DNA of 64,000 nucleotides from Avena insularis (taxonomy: Eukaryota; Streptophyta; Magnoliopsida; Poales; Poaceae): contig CM042685.1 of the NCBI GenBank assembly GCA_023614405.1, forward strand, positions 185,600,257 to 185,664,256, given 5' to 3'. The notes under the pieces were generated by a model, which saw only the letters and a list, made by a program, of their open reading frames with translations, was not told the DNA's origin and made no database searches. The position numbers and the translations under genes were made by a program. Positions 1-12,029 of the stretch are shown here, one piece after another (within the stretch, counting starts at the first letter, position 1; each line of letters begins with the position of its first letter).

Positions 1-1140
1 AAGTTTTGTATGATACCAATATACAAAAATGATATCATCAGAAGGGTAATGAATTAAAAAATCTATAGAAATTTGTTTCACTATTTTATCAATTTTCTTT
101 AATTGGTTATGAATTTTATAGTGAAATAAACTCCAGTTTAGGTGAATAAATCACCAGAAAAGATCTGTGGCTCAATTAAGTTTTTCCTCAGAGGTTATTG
201 ATGGTATTTGAGTTTGTGATTTTTGGGAGTTCGAATCACTTCAATATAATTACCAGAATGCCCTTAATAAATTTCTAGAGTTAGTTCTAAACTGATTTTG
301 TCTTTTTAACCAGATTTAAACTATAGGACCAATTGACATGAGACCAATGGCATTTGATAGGTATTGTAGATACCTTTCAGAAGAAATTGGTTTTACCAAT
401 TTTGGAGTTACTAGTAAGCGTGTACGTGCAACGCACGTTTTATAATTTAAAATAAAAATATCTATTTAAAATCTTATACCTCTTTTAGCAAGTTTCTTTT
501 TGCCGAGCCACTTAAAATGTGACCCGTGCCCTCTGCTCGTGCCCAACATATGAGTGCACGATGTTACAGATAGTCCACACACATGTTTTCACATCAAATT
601 CACAATCACATATATGCTTCAAAAGCACTTAAAAATCATGATTACATGCGTGCAATGTCATGGTTACAAGATGCAAATCCCCTTAAAAAATGCTCTTTTG
701 TGGTCTTAGCATAACAACTTCCCGTCTATCTACTACAACAAGCTCTACTACGGCAAGTTTTGTCTAGCTCCGGCGATGGAGGAGCGAGGACGGTGGCGCG
801 CCTTCAAGCCGTGTTAGTGTTTGTAGTCGTTGCTAGGTAATTTTTATTACTTTTGAGGCTCTTGTTGCTGTTGATGATTATATAGATCGGTGAAATTTCG
901 CAAAAAAATAACATCGACGGACCAGATGAATACAGAATTTAAATACATTTAATAAAAATGAATAAGTTATGTATACGAAACTATCATGACTGAACATTTC
1001 TTCTTAAGCCCATGTGACAATGCCCCTATCAACGGAAAGATCGCAACCACACACCTAAATCGGACATGGTTGAATAAAAAAAATGATGGTTAACGCCCAG
1101 TCACTCGGTCACTCTTAGAAACCACTGTCACCAGCTAAAC
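1..1140. other. AT-rich intergenic DNA, no gene recognised
   Basis: No reading frame or domain is recognisable here. A short hairpin ACGTGC-AAC-GCACGT lies at 424-438. Motifs of this kind occur at the ends of many grass repeats, so this stretch may be transposon-derived, but no terminal repeat or target duplication was found to prove it. Confidence 0.4.
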
Positions 1141-1690
1141 AAAAAAGCATCCCGTCACCTACCTCCCCACCACCCCTCGAGTTGCCGCCCATGTCTCACC
1201 ACCGTTCCCCATTTCCATACTCGCCAGCTCCCTCTCTCGGCATCGTCCCTCCCCTTAGTCACCACCTCCAGCGCGAGAGTCTGTACGCCCCTGTTCTTCT
1301 CCGCTCATGCTCGTCGAATCCGGTCGCCGAAGTGCCCGAGGAGGCGCTTGAGGTCGTCATGCTCGCGGGCAAGCCAACGCTTGGTCCTGTCAGAGGCGGA
1401 CACGGTGGCGCGGAACTCTTCTCCACCGAAACCGCGGCCGGGGCCATCACGCGTGGGGAGGCCTCCACAGCGCCGGCCACAAGAAGTACAAGGTCAAATG
1501 CTCTTCCAGTTCCTCTTTCTGAACTGTCGATCCGTCCGGGCCAGGCCGATCTTTCCGAGTTAGGTATGAGGATGGACTTTTTTGTTTATAGCGATCTGGT
1601 TCTAGCTGACGGCTGCAGCCATAGACACTACTTTTGTTCTCAAGTGAACTATCTATTTTCGATGTCCTCAAGTTTCAGTTATGTTTAGCC
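1141..1690 (+). other. GC-rich exon-like patch with a 168-codon open frame, identity unknown
   Basis: Base composition turns sharply GC-rich at about 1150-1560 inside AT-rich surroundings, as in the first exon of a grass gene. The longest plus frame runs 1182-1688. It is rich in Ser, Pro and Arg and has no motif I recognise, and other frames on both strands stay open for 60-75 codons, which is expected of GC-rich DNA. It could be a gene fragment, a transcribed non-coding exon or a repeat leader. I see no supported continuation downstream. Confidence 0.2.
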
Positions 1691-4127
1691 CAATGGAAAC
1701 TCCTTCTAATTTTTAATATAATTCATATATAGCAAATCAATTTTGTCAATAAGGCTCGAAAGCAACATAAACAAATGGAGATCCTCTAAATAAACTGATT
1801 CTGAAGCATTTGCTGCGTGTTCTCTAATGGCAGTTGCTTGAGCTTCTGGGAAAATTTATTCATTAATAGTTCTTCAAATGGCATCTCATGCTATTTTTCA
1901 ATATTATTCTTATTTAGCAGACCGTTTTTGCTAAAAAAAAAATCTACAAATAGGACCAACGGGAGATCCTCTATTACTGAACTTTATATTATCTAGCTCA
2001 AATGAGTATATTTTGCCTAAATCTTGTTGTTCGGTATGCATAAATAATGGTGATTTTTAGACCGGGTTACTATTGATGCAAAGTTTCGCTTTCTCCAGCA
2101 GGGGTCTACTAAATCCTGATACACTTCAACCGATTTTACCCCATTAAAACAGTGCATATTATTTGCACTTGAGTTGTTCCTAAATCCGTATATGTGGTAT
2201 AGTTTGCTCGTCATTAAGCAGTGTTGTGGAAGTCTGTTTATTTTCACGGGATTGACGACAGTTTTTTCAGAATATTTGTGTCTGACATAATATTCTCTGT
2301 TTGTCTCTTCAGTTCTTTAGGGTCTGTTATATATTGCAGTACCGTTGCTTTCCTGATCCTCGCAAAGAATAATATTTCAGTAGCACAAAATCTATGTGTT
2401 ATCTGAAGTGGTTCTTCTAACTATTGTCAACATGCATGCACCTTTAGATCATACGCAGAAATAACTATGGGACTGTTATAACATGAAGTTGTGTCTTGCA
2501 GTGTCGTAGCTACAGTGCAGGTACATCTTCCTCGTTTTATCTTATTTTTTATTCTCTTATGTTTTGTATCAGACACTAATGGTAGATGTATTTTCTTGTA
2601 GCTGTTGAACAATCAAGGAGAAAAGAGAAAGAAGCCAATTGGGTGAGGAACTAAGGATATAAAAGACAAGGAAGCAGAAAAAATAAAATTAAAAGAAGGG
2701 GGTTTGGGGACTGGGAAGAAAATGACAATACAATAATTGTATTATAATTGGTCAATTCTTTGAAAAATGGGCCAACTACGCTTCAAGGGTAATCTTCTAT
2801 TTACTCCCTAGACTATGATGTGATGCATGAATTGGACGATGAAAAATCTATTCCTTTTGCTTGTAGGAGGCCAGCCCCATATTTAAATGAAAAATCCTTT
2901 CCTTTGCACCTACCATCTTAGCTAACATTTGTATGAATATTTTGCAACAAAAGTTTAGTCTACCTGATATAAAAATAAAAAAATGGTTCAAGAGCTAGGA
3001 ATTAATAAAAATCACACAACACAATTTTCTAGTAACGCACTGCATGTTCAGAAAACAGTAGTGATATAACTCCCACAACGTTGAGCGTGAGTCCCATGTC
3101 TCTATCCCCATCCGCTTCATTGTTTTATGTCATACCTTTTGAAAGTTCTTGACTGAACCAACACGCGAGAGAGATCATATAGCAAAGTAGAACGTGCCAC
3201 CAGTTATGTTCTCTTTTCAGCAACAAATTGTACTACACTGACATGTTAGTATTATGAATGCTTTGTTGACCCTCTAGAAATAATTCGGTAAGAAACTTTT
3301 GAGGAGAAAACCTGTAGCCCTCCACGTCACCACAGTGAATGTTGGCCAGATAACCAGAATGATTTTTCAATAGTGGGAAAATTCAAAGATCAATCCATCT
3401 GCTTGTGTTCCTGTGGTGTCTCCATTTGCCTTTCTCTTCAACAGATTTCCAATATCTCCTACATGATGTATATGTAGCAAATGATCACTGTCGTACATAC
3501 TTCTTAGATGGATCATACTCATTCCTGGACCGAGTTCTAATAACATTTTTAGTTCTGCTAACATTTTCAGTTTGAGTTGTTCATCTTGAAGTCCTGCGCT
3601 TAGGCCTCTAGGGGTCAGTTGTAGAATGTATTTGTTGTTTAATTTGCCTGTGTCACATGGTGTTTATTTGCAAAGCACTAACTGGGGTTTCTCATTTGAA
3701 AAGCTCTGTGATGCTGTGTTTAGTAGCAAAGTACAGATTGGGGTTGGCCTCTTGAAAATCTCAGTGACTATGGCCATAGTAATGTTAATCTGTAGCATGT
3801 AATGATATTGGAGGTTTTGAATAAGAAGGGCATGGTTAACATATTTATTTGGTATAACATACCTCACTTATTAATATCAAATTATTTATGTTACGGAATT
3901 CTTTCACTTCCGTCATGGTCTTATAAGATCTCGGTATGCACATTATATTTATCAGCTGTTATGTTCGTCTAGCATGCAAGTAAAAAAATTTGACTAAAAG
4001 ATTGATTGTCACTGTTTTTAACATGATGACGAAGCCGAGACGGCCGCACACCCGACGGTGTGATGCAGGCCGGTGAATGTGCTGCCAAACGTCCAGGAAT
4101 GCCAAGGTGCTACTCCGGGCGTCGAGG
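1691..4127. other. AT-rich stretch without recognisable genes
   Basis: Only short frames of fewer than 83 codons occur, on both strands and without domain similarity. No terminal repeat, LTR or tandem structure was seen by eye. Confidence 0.4.
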
Positions 4128-4640
4128 TCGCCGTCCAGGAAGGCGGCGATGTTGCCATGGCGAGGTCACCTTCTAGGAAGGGGGCGATGACGGCGGCAAG
4201 GGCGCCGTCCAGGAAGGCAGCGATGTTGCCATGGTGAGGTCACCTTCTAGGAAGGGGGCGATGACGGCGGCAAGGGCGCCGTCCAGGAAGGCGACGATGT
4301 TGTCGTGGCGAGGTCGCCTTGTAGGAAGGCGACGATGGCTACAGCAAGGGCGCCGTCCAGGAAGGCGGCGATGTTGCCATGGCGAGGTCGCCTTCTAGGA
4401 AGGGGGCGATGACGGCGGCAAGGACGCCGTCCAGGAAGGTGACGATGTTGTCGTGGCGAGGTCGTGTTGTAGGAAGGCGGCGATGGCGACGGCAAGGGCG
4501 CCGTCCAGGAAGGCGACGATGTTGTCGTGGCGAGGTCGCCTTGTAGGAAGGCGGTGATGGCGACGGCAAGGGCGCCATCCAGGAAGGGGACGATGTTGCC
4601 GTGGAGAGGTTCGCCGCCTAGGAAGGCAACGATGGAGGCG
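4128..4640. repeat. 74-bp GC-rich minisatellite, about 7 units
   Basis: The landmark CCGTCCAGGAAG (one unit has CCATCC) recurs at about 4131, 4205, 4279, 4353, 4427, 4501 and 4575, which is a constant 74-bp period. Each unit is made of two related halves, one built around GGCGATGTTGCCATGG and one around GGCGATGACGGCGGCAAG, so the array looks like a dimerised repeat of about 37 bp. Because 74 is not a multiple of three, the frame rotates from unit to unit, and several minus-strand frames stay open across the array (4247-4676) giving Arg/Pro/Ser-rich strings. I treat these as by-products of the repeat, not as a protein gene. Confidence 0.9.
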
Positions 4641-6457
4641 GCGAGGGCCTGCAGCAGCGTCAGGATTGGTGGCCAAAGGTTCAGGAAGAGGAGATTGTGG
4701 CTATAACAATCAGTTTCCTTGATTATTGGCGTTTGTTACGCGATGGTACATGGGGGCGGCGGTGTTCCGTGCGGGCAGAGTTTTCAGTCCGTCAAATCTA
4801 TTTGCTAAATGCACCAAAGAAAAAAATTAGTCTAATAGAAGCGGTTAGATTGTCTTAAGAGGGCCTGATCATGCGGCTGTGGTACGTCTGTGTATGTTTG
4901 ATGGGTGTGTAGAGAAGTTCTTGATTGTTATTTATAAGTAAGTAGAGATAAATCTTCTGGAATGATTTATCTAGTGAAATAGCTATGGGTAGAGATGTTT
5001 AAATCATTAAAAATCAACTAGAGCTCAATAAATCTTGACCCAAGGTGAGTTGCTCACGTGATGATGCCCGCGGAGCTTGCTTCGATGTTTGTCGGCATTG
5101 GTGCCTGTGATGAATGCATGTCGAGAATAGAAACATGGTTAGATAGAGGAGGAAGAGGAGAGCCTAGTAGTGCGACATGCATAAGGAGAAGGCTAGAGGA
5201 GGGAGCTCCCTAGCTCGATTTTGGGCCGAGGCCGAGAGGCACCAGTTTTCCTTCTCTCTGACCTGGATAGAGGAGAGGAGTGAGAGGGGAGCTTGGGGTG
5301 GTAGGTGGGGAGGAGACGAAGCAATGAGGAAGAGAGAGTGGAGGCTAGCTAGCCTCTATCCGTTTTATTGCAAGTCTTATGGGGGCATGGAGGAAATGTC
5401 CAAATGGACATTGGGTAGGGCAGGGCTGGCTTGGGATGCTTCTAGGTGGAGGAGAGGAGGGTGGTGAGGTGTCCTGGTTGGGCAGGGGCAGAGAGAGGGA
5501 GGGGTGGTGCTGCTAGGGAATTAACAAGATGGGACAAGACAAAGAGGCATTGTCTCCCTCTCATACAAATTCAAAAGGACAAGTTTAGTTTCGCTACAGG
5601 GGCAAGCTATAGTGAACATGACCAGAAAGGAGTGGAGCTGTTGTGCAAGCTTGCTTGGAAAGGTTTGGTGAGGTTTGGAAATCGTTTTGTTATGAAATGA
5701 TCAAGGTTCTAATTTAGCCATTTCAATGTTCATGTAGGAAAGTTCTATTTTTTTATCTTGTAAGGGTGATATAATGATGCTGGTAGTTAGGTATGGTCAT
5801 ATGATACACCTCCAAGAAATATTTGGGATTTTTCATATGATCTTTAGTTTACTTAGAATTATTTAGTCAAAAAGTGCCGAAGTGGTTTTTAGAAGTTGAT
5901 TTGCGATTTTTGAATTGGCCAGGGTAGGTTTATGATTTTAGATGGTCCCAAAGATTAATACATACCTAGGAGAATTTTTCTAAGATATATTGATGAGTAA
6001 AAGTACTTAAAACCATTATTTTTACATTTCTGTCATTTAGGAAAAATGGCAAAAATAATTATTGAATCACTTAAAAAATATTTATTTTAAGTGGGAAGAT
6101 AGGTATCAACTTTTAGGCCTCCAATTATTCTTTGAGTTGAAGAAGTGTTTTGGAGAAAAACAAGGTTTCTGTAATAGAGGGAGTTTTGAAGATTTTGCAA
6201 AAGAAAGGAATTAAATAGTTTTGATGCCAAAATAATTAGGCAAGATATTTGATAAATCTTCATAATCAGGGTAGACGATGTCAACATAATGTATCCATCA
6301 TTCTCAACCTTGGTTGATGAAAATCAAACTTGGTTTTTGGAAGAAACAATAAGTGAGGGATCTAGGGCTGGAATAGTTTTATACCTCCAAAACCTTGTTG
6401 GATTAAGGAGCTCAGAGCTCACCTTGGGTAATGGGGTAGATGGATAGATAGGACAAG
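4641..6457. other. Unassigned, probably LTR-derived DNA with a purine-rich patch
   Basis: No gene is recognised. The plus strand is strikingly purine-rich from about 5140 to 5530, resembling the promoter-proximal part of some Gypsy LTRs. It may be the far part of a large LTR whose other end is the GGGATGTTACA at 13160-13170, with two solo LTRs inserted between them. That assembly is inference only. Confidence 0.3.
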
Positions 6458-9400
6458 TGAAAGTGCAATGGACGTCTCCTAGAGGGTGGGTGAATAGGAT
6501 TTTAAAATTATTATGGTTTAGGCCCAAATAAATGTGGAATAAAACTATTTTAATTTGTTGAGCACAAAACCTAACCATTAGGTTCACCTAAGTGCACTAA
6601 CAACCTATGCTAAGCAATATAAGCAACAAGGTGATAGCAAGATGAAATACTGCAAGCACGATGGCTGTCACAAAGTAAAGTGCATAAGGGCTTGGTTGAG
6701 AGATAACCGATGGACGCAGAGATGAAGATTTTTATCTCGAAGTTCACTTCCAAAGAAGCTACATCTCCGTTGGATAGGTGTGATGGCGCAATGCTCTCTG
6801 AATGCCACAAATGGATCACCTCGGGGTGTGGTGGCTCAATGCTCACCCAACGCCACACAAGGCCTCATCCCGGATGCGAAGGCACGCAACTCACCGGCGT
6901 CACAAATGGCTCACCCTATTCTCCCGTGATCTCTCCACAAAGGCCTACTCATGATCCACTAAGGGACACTTGGGGGAGGTCACCAAAACCCGTACAAGGT
7001 TAGGGTTATATCCACAACTAAATTGGAAGCTCCCAACAAAAAAGCCACAAAAGGCTACAAAGCCACAAAAGGCAACAAAGGCACAACAACCAATAAGGCC
7101 ACAACAGGCCACAAGCTTGAGGCCACTCCGCAATGGAGGCTACAACAAGTCAACACACTAACCACAACCGCCTAGGGTTCCATGAACCCAAGAGAAACAA
7201 GCCCAGAAGCTTGTACTCGCTGAAACTCCGAGGAGAACTCAAACCTATGCAACAAAAGCAAGGGCCGGTCCTTCTTTCCCAAATTCCAACAAAGCTACAA
7301 AATCTATTGAGGGAATAAGGGAGGAAGGACACAAGAGGAGAACAAAAAACTCACCAAGATCTAGATCCCAATTATTCCTTCAGAAAGAAGGGATTTTCCT
7401 TGGGTGGATTGTAGATCTAGATCTCCTCTATCAAATCCCTCAAAAAGATGCAAGAATCAAAGGAAGGGAAAGGGGAGAGGGAAAGCTCTTCAAGTTCAAC
7501 AATGGAGGAGAGAGAGAAAGCCAAGAACCATGAAAAGAGGTAGTACCCAATAAGGGGAAGAGGAGACCCTTTTAAAAGGCTCCCATATCTGAACATTTGG
7601 GCATTTACGAACCTGGCCGGAACTTCCGGTGGGAGGCTGGAACTTCCGGTGGCACCCAGTTGATATCTTCGATCCAGATTACGGATGTAGTATAGATAAT
7701 TTTCCCTAGTAGACCTAGGTTTATCTAATCCTCGAGAAGCAGAAAGCAAAGTGAGATTACTTAAACGGACCTTCGAGATTTTTATAATTCCTTTTTTGTT
7801 TTCACCAGACCAAGAGTTTGCGATAATTTTGTTGTTGACGATGGAGAGAGAGGGCCTAGGGTCTTTGGTTTCACCAGTAGCTGTGCAAAACATCTGATCG
7901 GAATAAAATATAATAATAAAGTATGCATGTAATCGTTAGAGCAAGATAATTATATGTGGGCAATGCATCCATAATTGTTATTGCCTCTGCAACCGCTTAT
8001 AGAAATAACCTACTAGTCTCATCCATAGAAGAAAGAGAACTAATGATATGCATAGTGATGTCATCGTTAATCCCAAGTAAATCCCTCACATACAACCGTA
8101 CTACCCCTTCTTTCACTAGGGTTCCCTCAGTCATTACTCACACTCCCTATACCTAGATCAATCCTCGGGGTCTTGGGGTACCTGACAAGTCCTTAGATTG
8201 AGGCAAGAGAGGGTACTATAATCATCATGTCATATAAACTAATACATGATCCCATCTATGATAAATAACATGCACAAAAAGCTACATGGGTAGGCCGAAG
8301 CCCTTAGCCCAAGGAGAATTACTCACACATAGAGATGAAATCAAGAATCATAAACATTGTAATAGAGATCATAAGATTGATAGCAAATAGTCTTATAATG
8401 TTGCCAATTGGAGTAGAGATCTACTATTACAAGTGGTGGAAGATGGTTGTGGTGATGGAGAAGGGTTTGGAGATTTAGATCTAGATCTATTCCTCCACGT
8501 GGTGGCTTCTGGTGGCAGGGAGAGTTGAGGTCGAAAAATAAGCGTTGTTTCTCGTCGCCCGAAGCCTCTTTATATAGGGGTCCCTTCACGAAAGTTGTTC
8601 CGTTTGTCCTAATGGAGTCGATGACAACTATACGGCCGGAATAAATTTCCCTCCATATAGTTGGTCGTTAAGTCTTCTGGATCCACTTCATGGCTCCTAG
8701 TTTCTTTGACGTGTTGGAAATCTCGTATCTTTGGCATTTATATTGTGATTCCCATCATCATATGTCATTATCTGTGCAAGGAAAAATAGCAAGAAAGGAT
8801 TGCATACCCCTTTGATCATTAGGCATTACTGGCAGGGTTTAGAGAGATAGTTCATCAAATATATGGATAATATCTAGTTTAAATGCGGATGTGGATGGCT
8901 ATATTTCATAGCCATCACCATCCAACAGTCAGAAAACTGCGATCCGAAAGATAGAAAAACGAGCCTGGCTAGAACTTCTACCGGTCCACCGGAACTTCCG
9001 CTGAGGCCGGTACTACTGCCAGATATTCCGACCGAAGATCCAAAAAATATAGCACATAAAACATCAAGGTTACAGTACGTGAGAGGAAGTGGAGCCGGAA
9101 TTTCACACGGTACTACCGTGGGCAAATATGCCTGAGCGGTACTTCCGATGCCTAGCCAGAACTTCCGGCGAAGGCGAACTACTTCCTTAACTTCTGATCC
9201 AGATTCTGTCAAATACAAAAAACCAGATAGAGAGGATATAGAAGCTGAGCGAAAGAAGCACCGGAACTTCCACCAGAACTACCGGCGGCAAAATGCCCTA
9301 GCGGTACTACCGGTGGCTAGCCGGAACTTCCAGTCAGGGAAACTCCAGGAACCAAAACTGCAATAACTTTCGCATCCAAACTCCAAACAAGATGAAATCA

Positions 9401-10282
9401 ATTTTGTCAAAATATTCGGTATCACCAAGGGAGAAAATACCATGAATATATATGTGATGTATCTCCCAAGGCGTGGAGCCAGAAAACTCGCAAGATCAAC
9501 AACCACAATAAGATATTCAAGGGGAATCCTTATTTGATGAACTAGATCTTGTTATGATGATAACCATAAGCTTTATATCCTCTCATGGACAAGAACCAAC
9601 TAACAACCAAGAAAGATGATGCTATGTATGCAAAGGTTTGAGCTCTCTCCGAACGATGCAATCGATACACCCGCTTGAGAGCCCCTCTTGATAGTACGGC
9701 TATCTATCCTAAACCTGGTCTCCTAACTAACAACACGATACCGGAAAAACAGAAAACCTATCAAGATCATACCTTTGCCTTGAGCATTTGGCTTGAGCTT
9801 GATGTAGACCGTCTTGACCTTCTCAAGATGTAACACCTTTCTTGATTGCTCTTGCTCGCTCTTGCTTGATGAAGACTTCCAAATTGCTGCCCCATACTCC
9901 AAGGGGAAACCTCTTCTTTGAACTTGTATTCATCACTCCATGATCATCGAGGATGGCAAGCACCAAGCATGAGATCTTCTAGAGATGGCACATATTGCGC
10001 TTGCACTTCTTCATCCCTTCTTGAGTGTTGATCCGTCGAGATTCAACTCTTTGCACTTGTCTTGATCAACCTTCAAGCTCCTTCTTTCTTCATGATTCCA
10101 ATGGTCACATAGCCCTTGGACATTTCTTCTCATCCTTCTTCATTTCTTCATCTTCGAGACCAACACATGGCCCAAGTGATGCCAATGGACAAACCTACAA
10201 GTGAAACTCTATTTACACATTAGTCCATAGAGATTATCATCAATTACCAAAACCACACATGGGAGGCATACATGCCCTTTCA
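6458..10282. mobile_element. Solo LTR opening TGAAAG and ending CTTTCA, with a nested insertion
   Basis: The sequence begins TGAAAGTGCAATGGACG and ends CATGCCCTTTCA, so its ends are short inverted repeats of the TG...CA type. The flanking 5-mers are ACAAG (6453-6457) and CCAAG (10283-10287), a 4-of-5 match suggesting an aged target-site duplication. Both the early text with CTAGAGGGTGGGTGAATAGG near 6478 and the body with repeated GGAACTTCCGG motifs (near 7620, 8995, 9160 and 9260-9330) are typical of long Triticeae LTRs. No internal domain, primer-binding site or coding remnant is attached, which fits a solo LTR left by recombination. The total of 3,825 bp includes a probable foreign segment in the middle. 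The strand is not determined. Confidence 0.65.
7662..8926. mobile_element. Probable nested insertion inside the solo LTR, edges uncertain
   Basis: The GGAACTTCCGG-rich text of the host LTR stops near 7655 and resumes near 8945. The intervening DNA is of different character and resembles another LTR. A candidate left edge is TGATATCTTCG at about 7662 and a candidate right edge lies near 8926, flanked by CCAGT and ACAGT, but this match is weak. A small hairpin (GATGGCTA / TAGCCATC) lies at about 8893-8918. No coding domain was seen. Confidence 0.3.
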
Positions 10283-10515
10283 CCAAGTTGTGTAGATGAG
10301 CATGGTACAAAGAGTTGAGCTTGATCATGTTTGAAGGATTGTAGAATGGTTGCCAAACTTTTTTGAAACTAAGGCTGCCATATCTGATTATCAATTAGTC
10401 TAAAAAACCATGTGGGTTTAAGAAGCACAAGGCTCCAAAGTAATCAAGGAAAGTGTGTATACCATGGTTAGTAGATCATAACCATGCAAAGAGTTGTTCA
10501 AAAGAAATATGGGAT
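10283..10515. other. Spacer between two solo LTRs
   Basis: A 233-bp stretch without a recognisable feature. It is presumably host DNA separating the two insertions. Confidence 0.4.
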
Positions 10516-12029
10516 TGATGACCGACAAGTATAGGGGGTGTATCGTAGTACTTTCGATAAATAGGAGTGTTGATCCCAACGAGGAGTAGAAGGTGTTGAC
10601 TAGCGGTATGGAGCAGGAAATCTCTGTAAATACTTAGCAAACGGATTTTTAGGGGTTTTCTGATCAAGCAAAGAAACAAAGTGCAAGTAATAAAGACAAC
10701 GAATAATTGCAACAAGTGGCCCAATACTTTCTTAGCAAAGGACAAGTCGGTGGAAATACATATAAGGACCAAACGTTCTCGAGGACACGTGGGAATTCTG
10801 TCAAGTGCTTTCACTTCAAATAGTTGAGTAGTCTTCTTTGGTGTTGTAAGTGTTGTGTGGGTGAACCTGTGCTAATGTACCGACCTTACTTGTACAAATA
10901 CATACTTGTGATTAAACCCCCTGCAAGCATCCGCAACTACAGGAAAGCAATTAATATATAAACCTAACCACAGCCTTAAACTCTGAGATCCTACGCTCCC
11001 TTGTGCAATGGTGTCCTAACGGGGGTTCAGGTTTCTATCAATCCGGCAACCCCATAATTAGTAGCAAAACACAAAATGCATTCCCCTAGGCCCATAAATG
11101 GTGAAGTATCATGTAGTCGATGTTCACATGACACCACTAGAAGAATAGCACCACAACTTAAATACTAAACCATTGAATAATATCTCAACACAAATCCACT
11201 ACTAACAGCATGACTTCTCCCATGTCCTCAAGAACTAAACGAACTACTCACAAGACATCATATGGATCAAGATAAAATATGATATGGTGATGGATAACAA
11301 TCTGAACATAAACAATAATCCAATGGTTCCACTCATAAGCATCAACTACAATAGTAATCAACACCGGGAAAGTTTCCCCTAAGAACCATGCAAGTGTTCA
11401 ACATAATTGTTACAGCGGGATGGAGTGGTGATGATGGTGCTGGTGGAGATGATGATGATTATCCCGATGAAGTCTAGCTTGATGATGGTGTTGATGGTGA
11501 CGATCTCCCCTCTCTAGGAAGGAATTTCTCTGGCAGAAATCTATCTGCTGGAGAGGTCTTTCTCTCTCGGTGTTTTCCGCCCCGCAGAGGCGGCGAAATC
11601 TTTTTGTGGTCACTCTCCTGTGTTTTAGGGTTTCGAGGAGAAGATATAGGCGAGAGGGCAGAGCCAGAGGTGCGCCAGGTGGGCCACACCCCCTGTAGTT
11701 GCGTCCTAGGGGTTGCCCGCGGGGTGTGGGCCCCCTGTGGCCCATCTCTGCCTCCCCTTCTTGCTTTCTTCGTCTTCTGGGAAAATATGATTTTTCGTAG
11801 TTTTTCTGGTATTTTTCTGATCTTCGCGAAATTGCATCAAAACACCTCTTTTTTCATCAGAAATTAATATTTTCTTGGAGGATGAACTGACTCCGGCAGT
11901 TCATCCTCCAAGAATCATCCAACATGCAAAAACAGATGAAAAGACATAAGTAACACCTCTTAATATGAAATATATCAATGAAATAGAGGCAAATTATGAT
12001 ATATATGGTGGTGCAAATTGGACGTATTA
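10516..12029 (-). mobile_element. Solo Gypsy LTR, minus orientation
   Basis: The left end reads TGATGACCGACAAGTATAGG, the usual terminus of the Gypsy LTR family that also occurs at 48,212, and the right end reads GGACGTATTA, corresponding to TGATACGTCC on the minus strand with CA changed to TA. The flanking 5-mers are GGGAT (10511-10515) and GGGAC (12030-12034), a 4-of-5 match to a target-site duplication. Length is 1,514 bp, similar to the 1.4-1.56-kb LTRs elsewhere in this window. No primer-binding site, polypurine tract or coding remnant adjoins it. Confidence 0.75.
11872..11914. repeat. Perfect 18-bp stem with 7-base loop inside the solo LTR
   Basis: Arms 11872-11889 and 11897-11914 are exact inverted repeats (core CTTGGAGGATGAACTG) around the loop ACTCCGG. 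It lies close to the LTR start in element orientation, where it would be in the R/U5 or promoter region of a transcript. Confidence 0.85.

Noticed and set aside
7417..7893. 158-codon minus frame
   Set aside because: It spans LTR text and the edge of a probable insertion, and has no domain.
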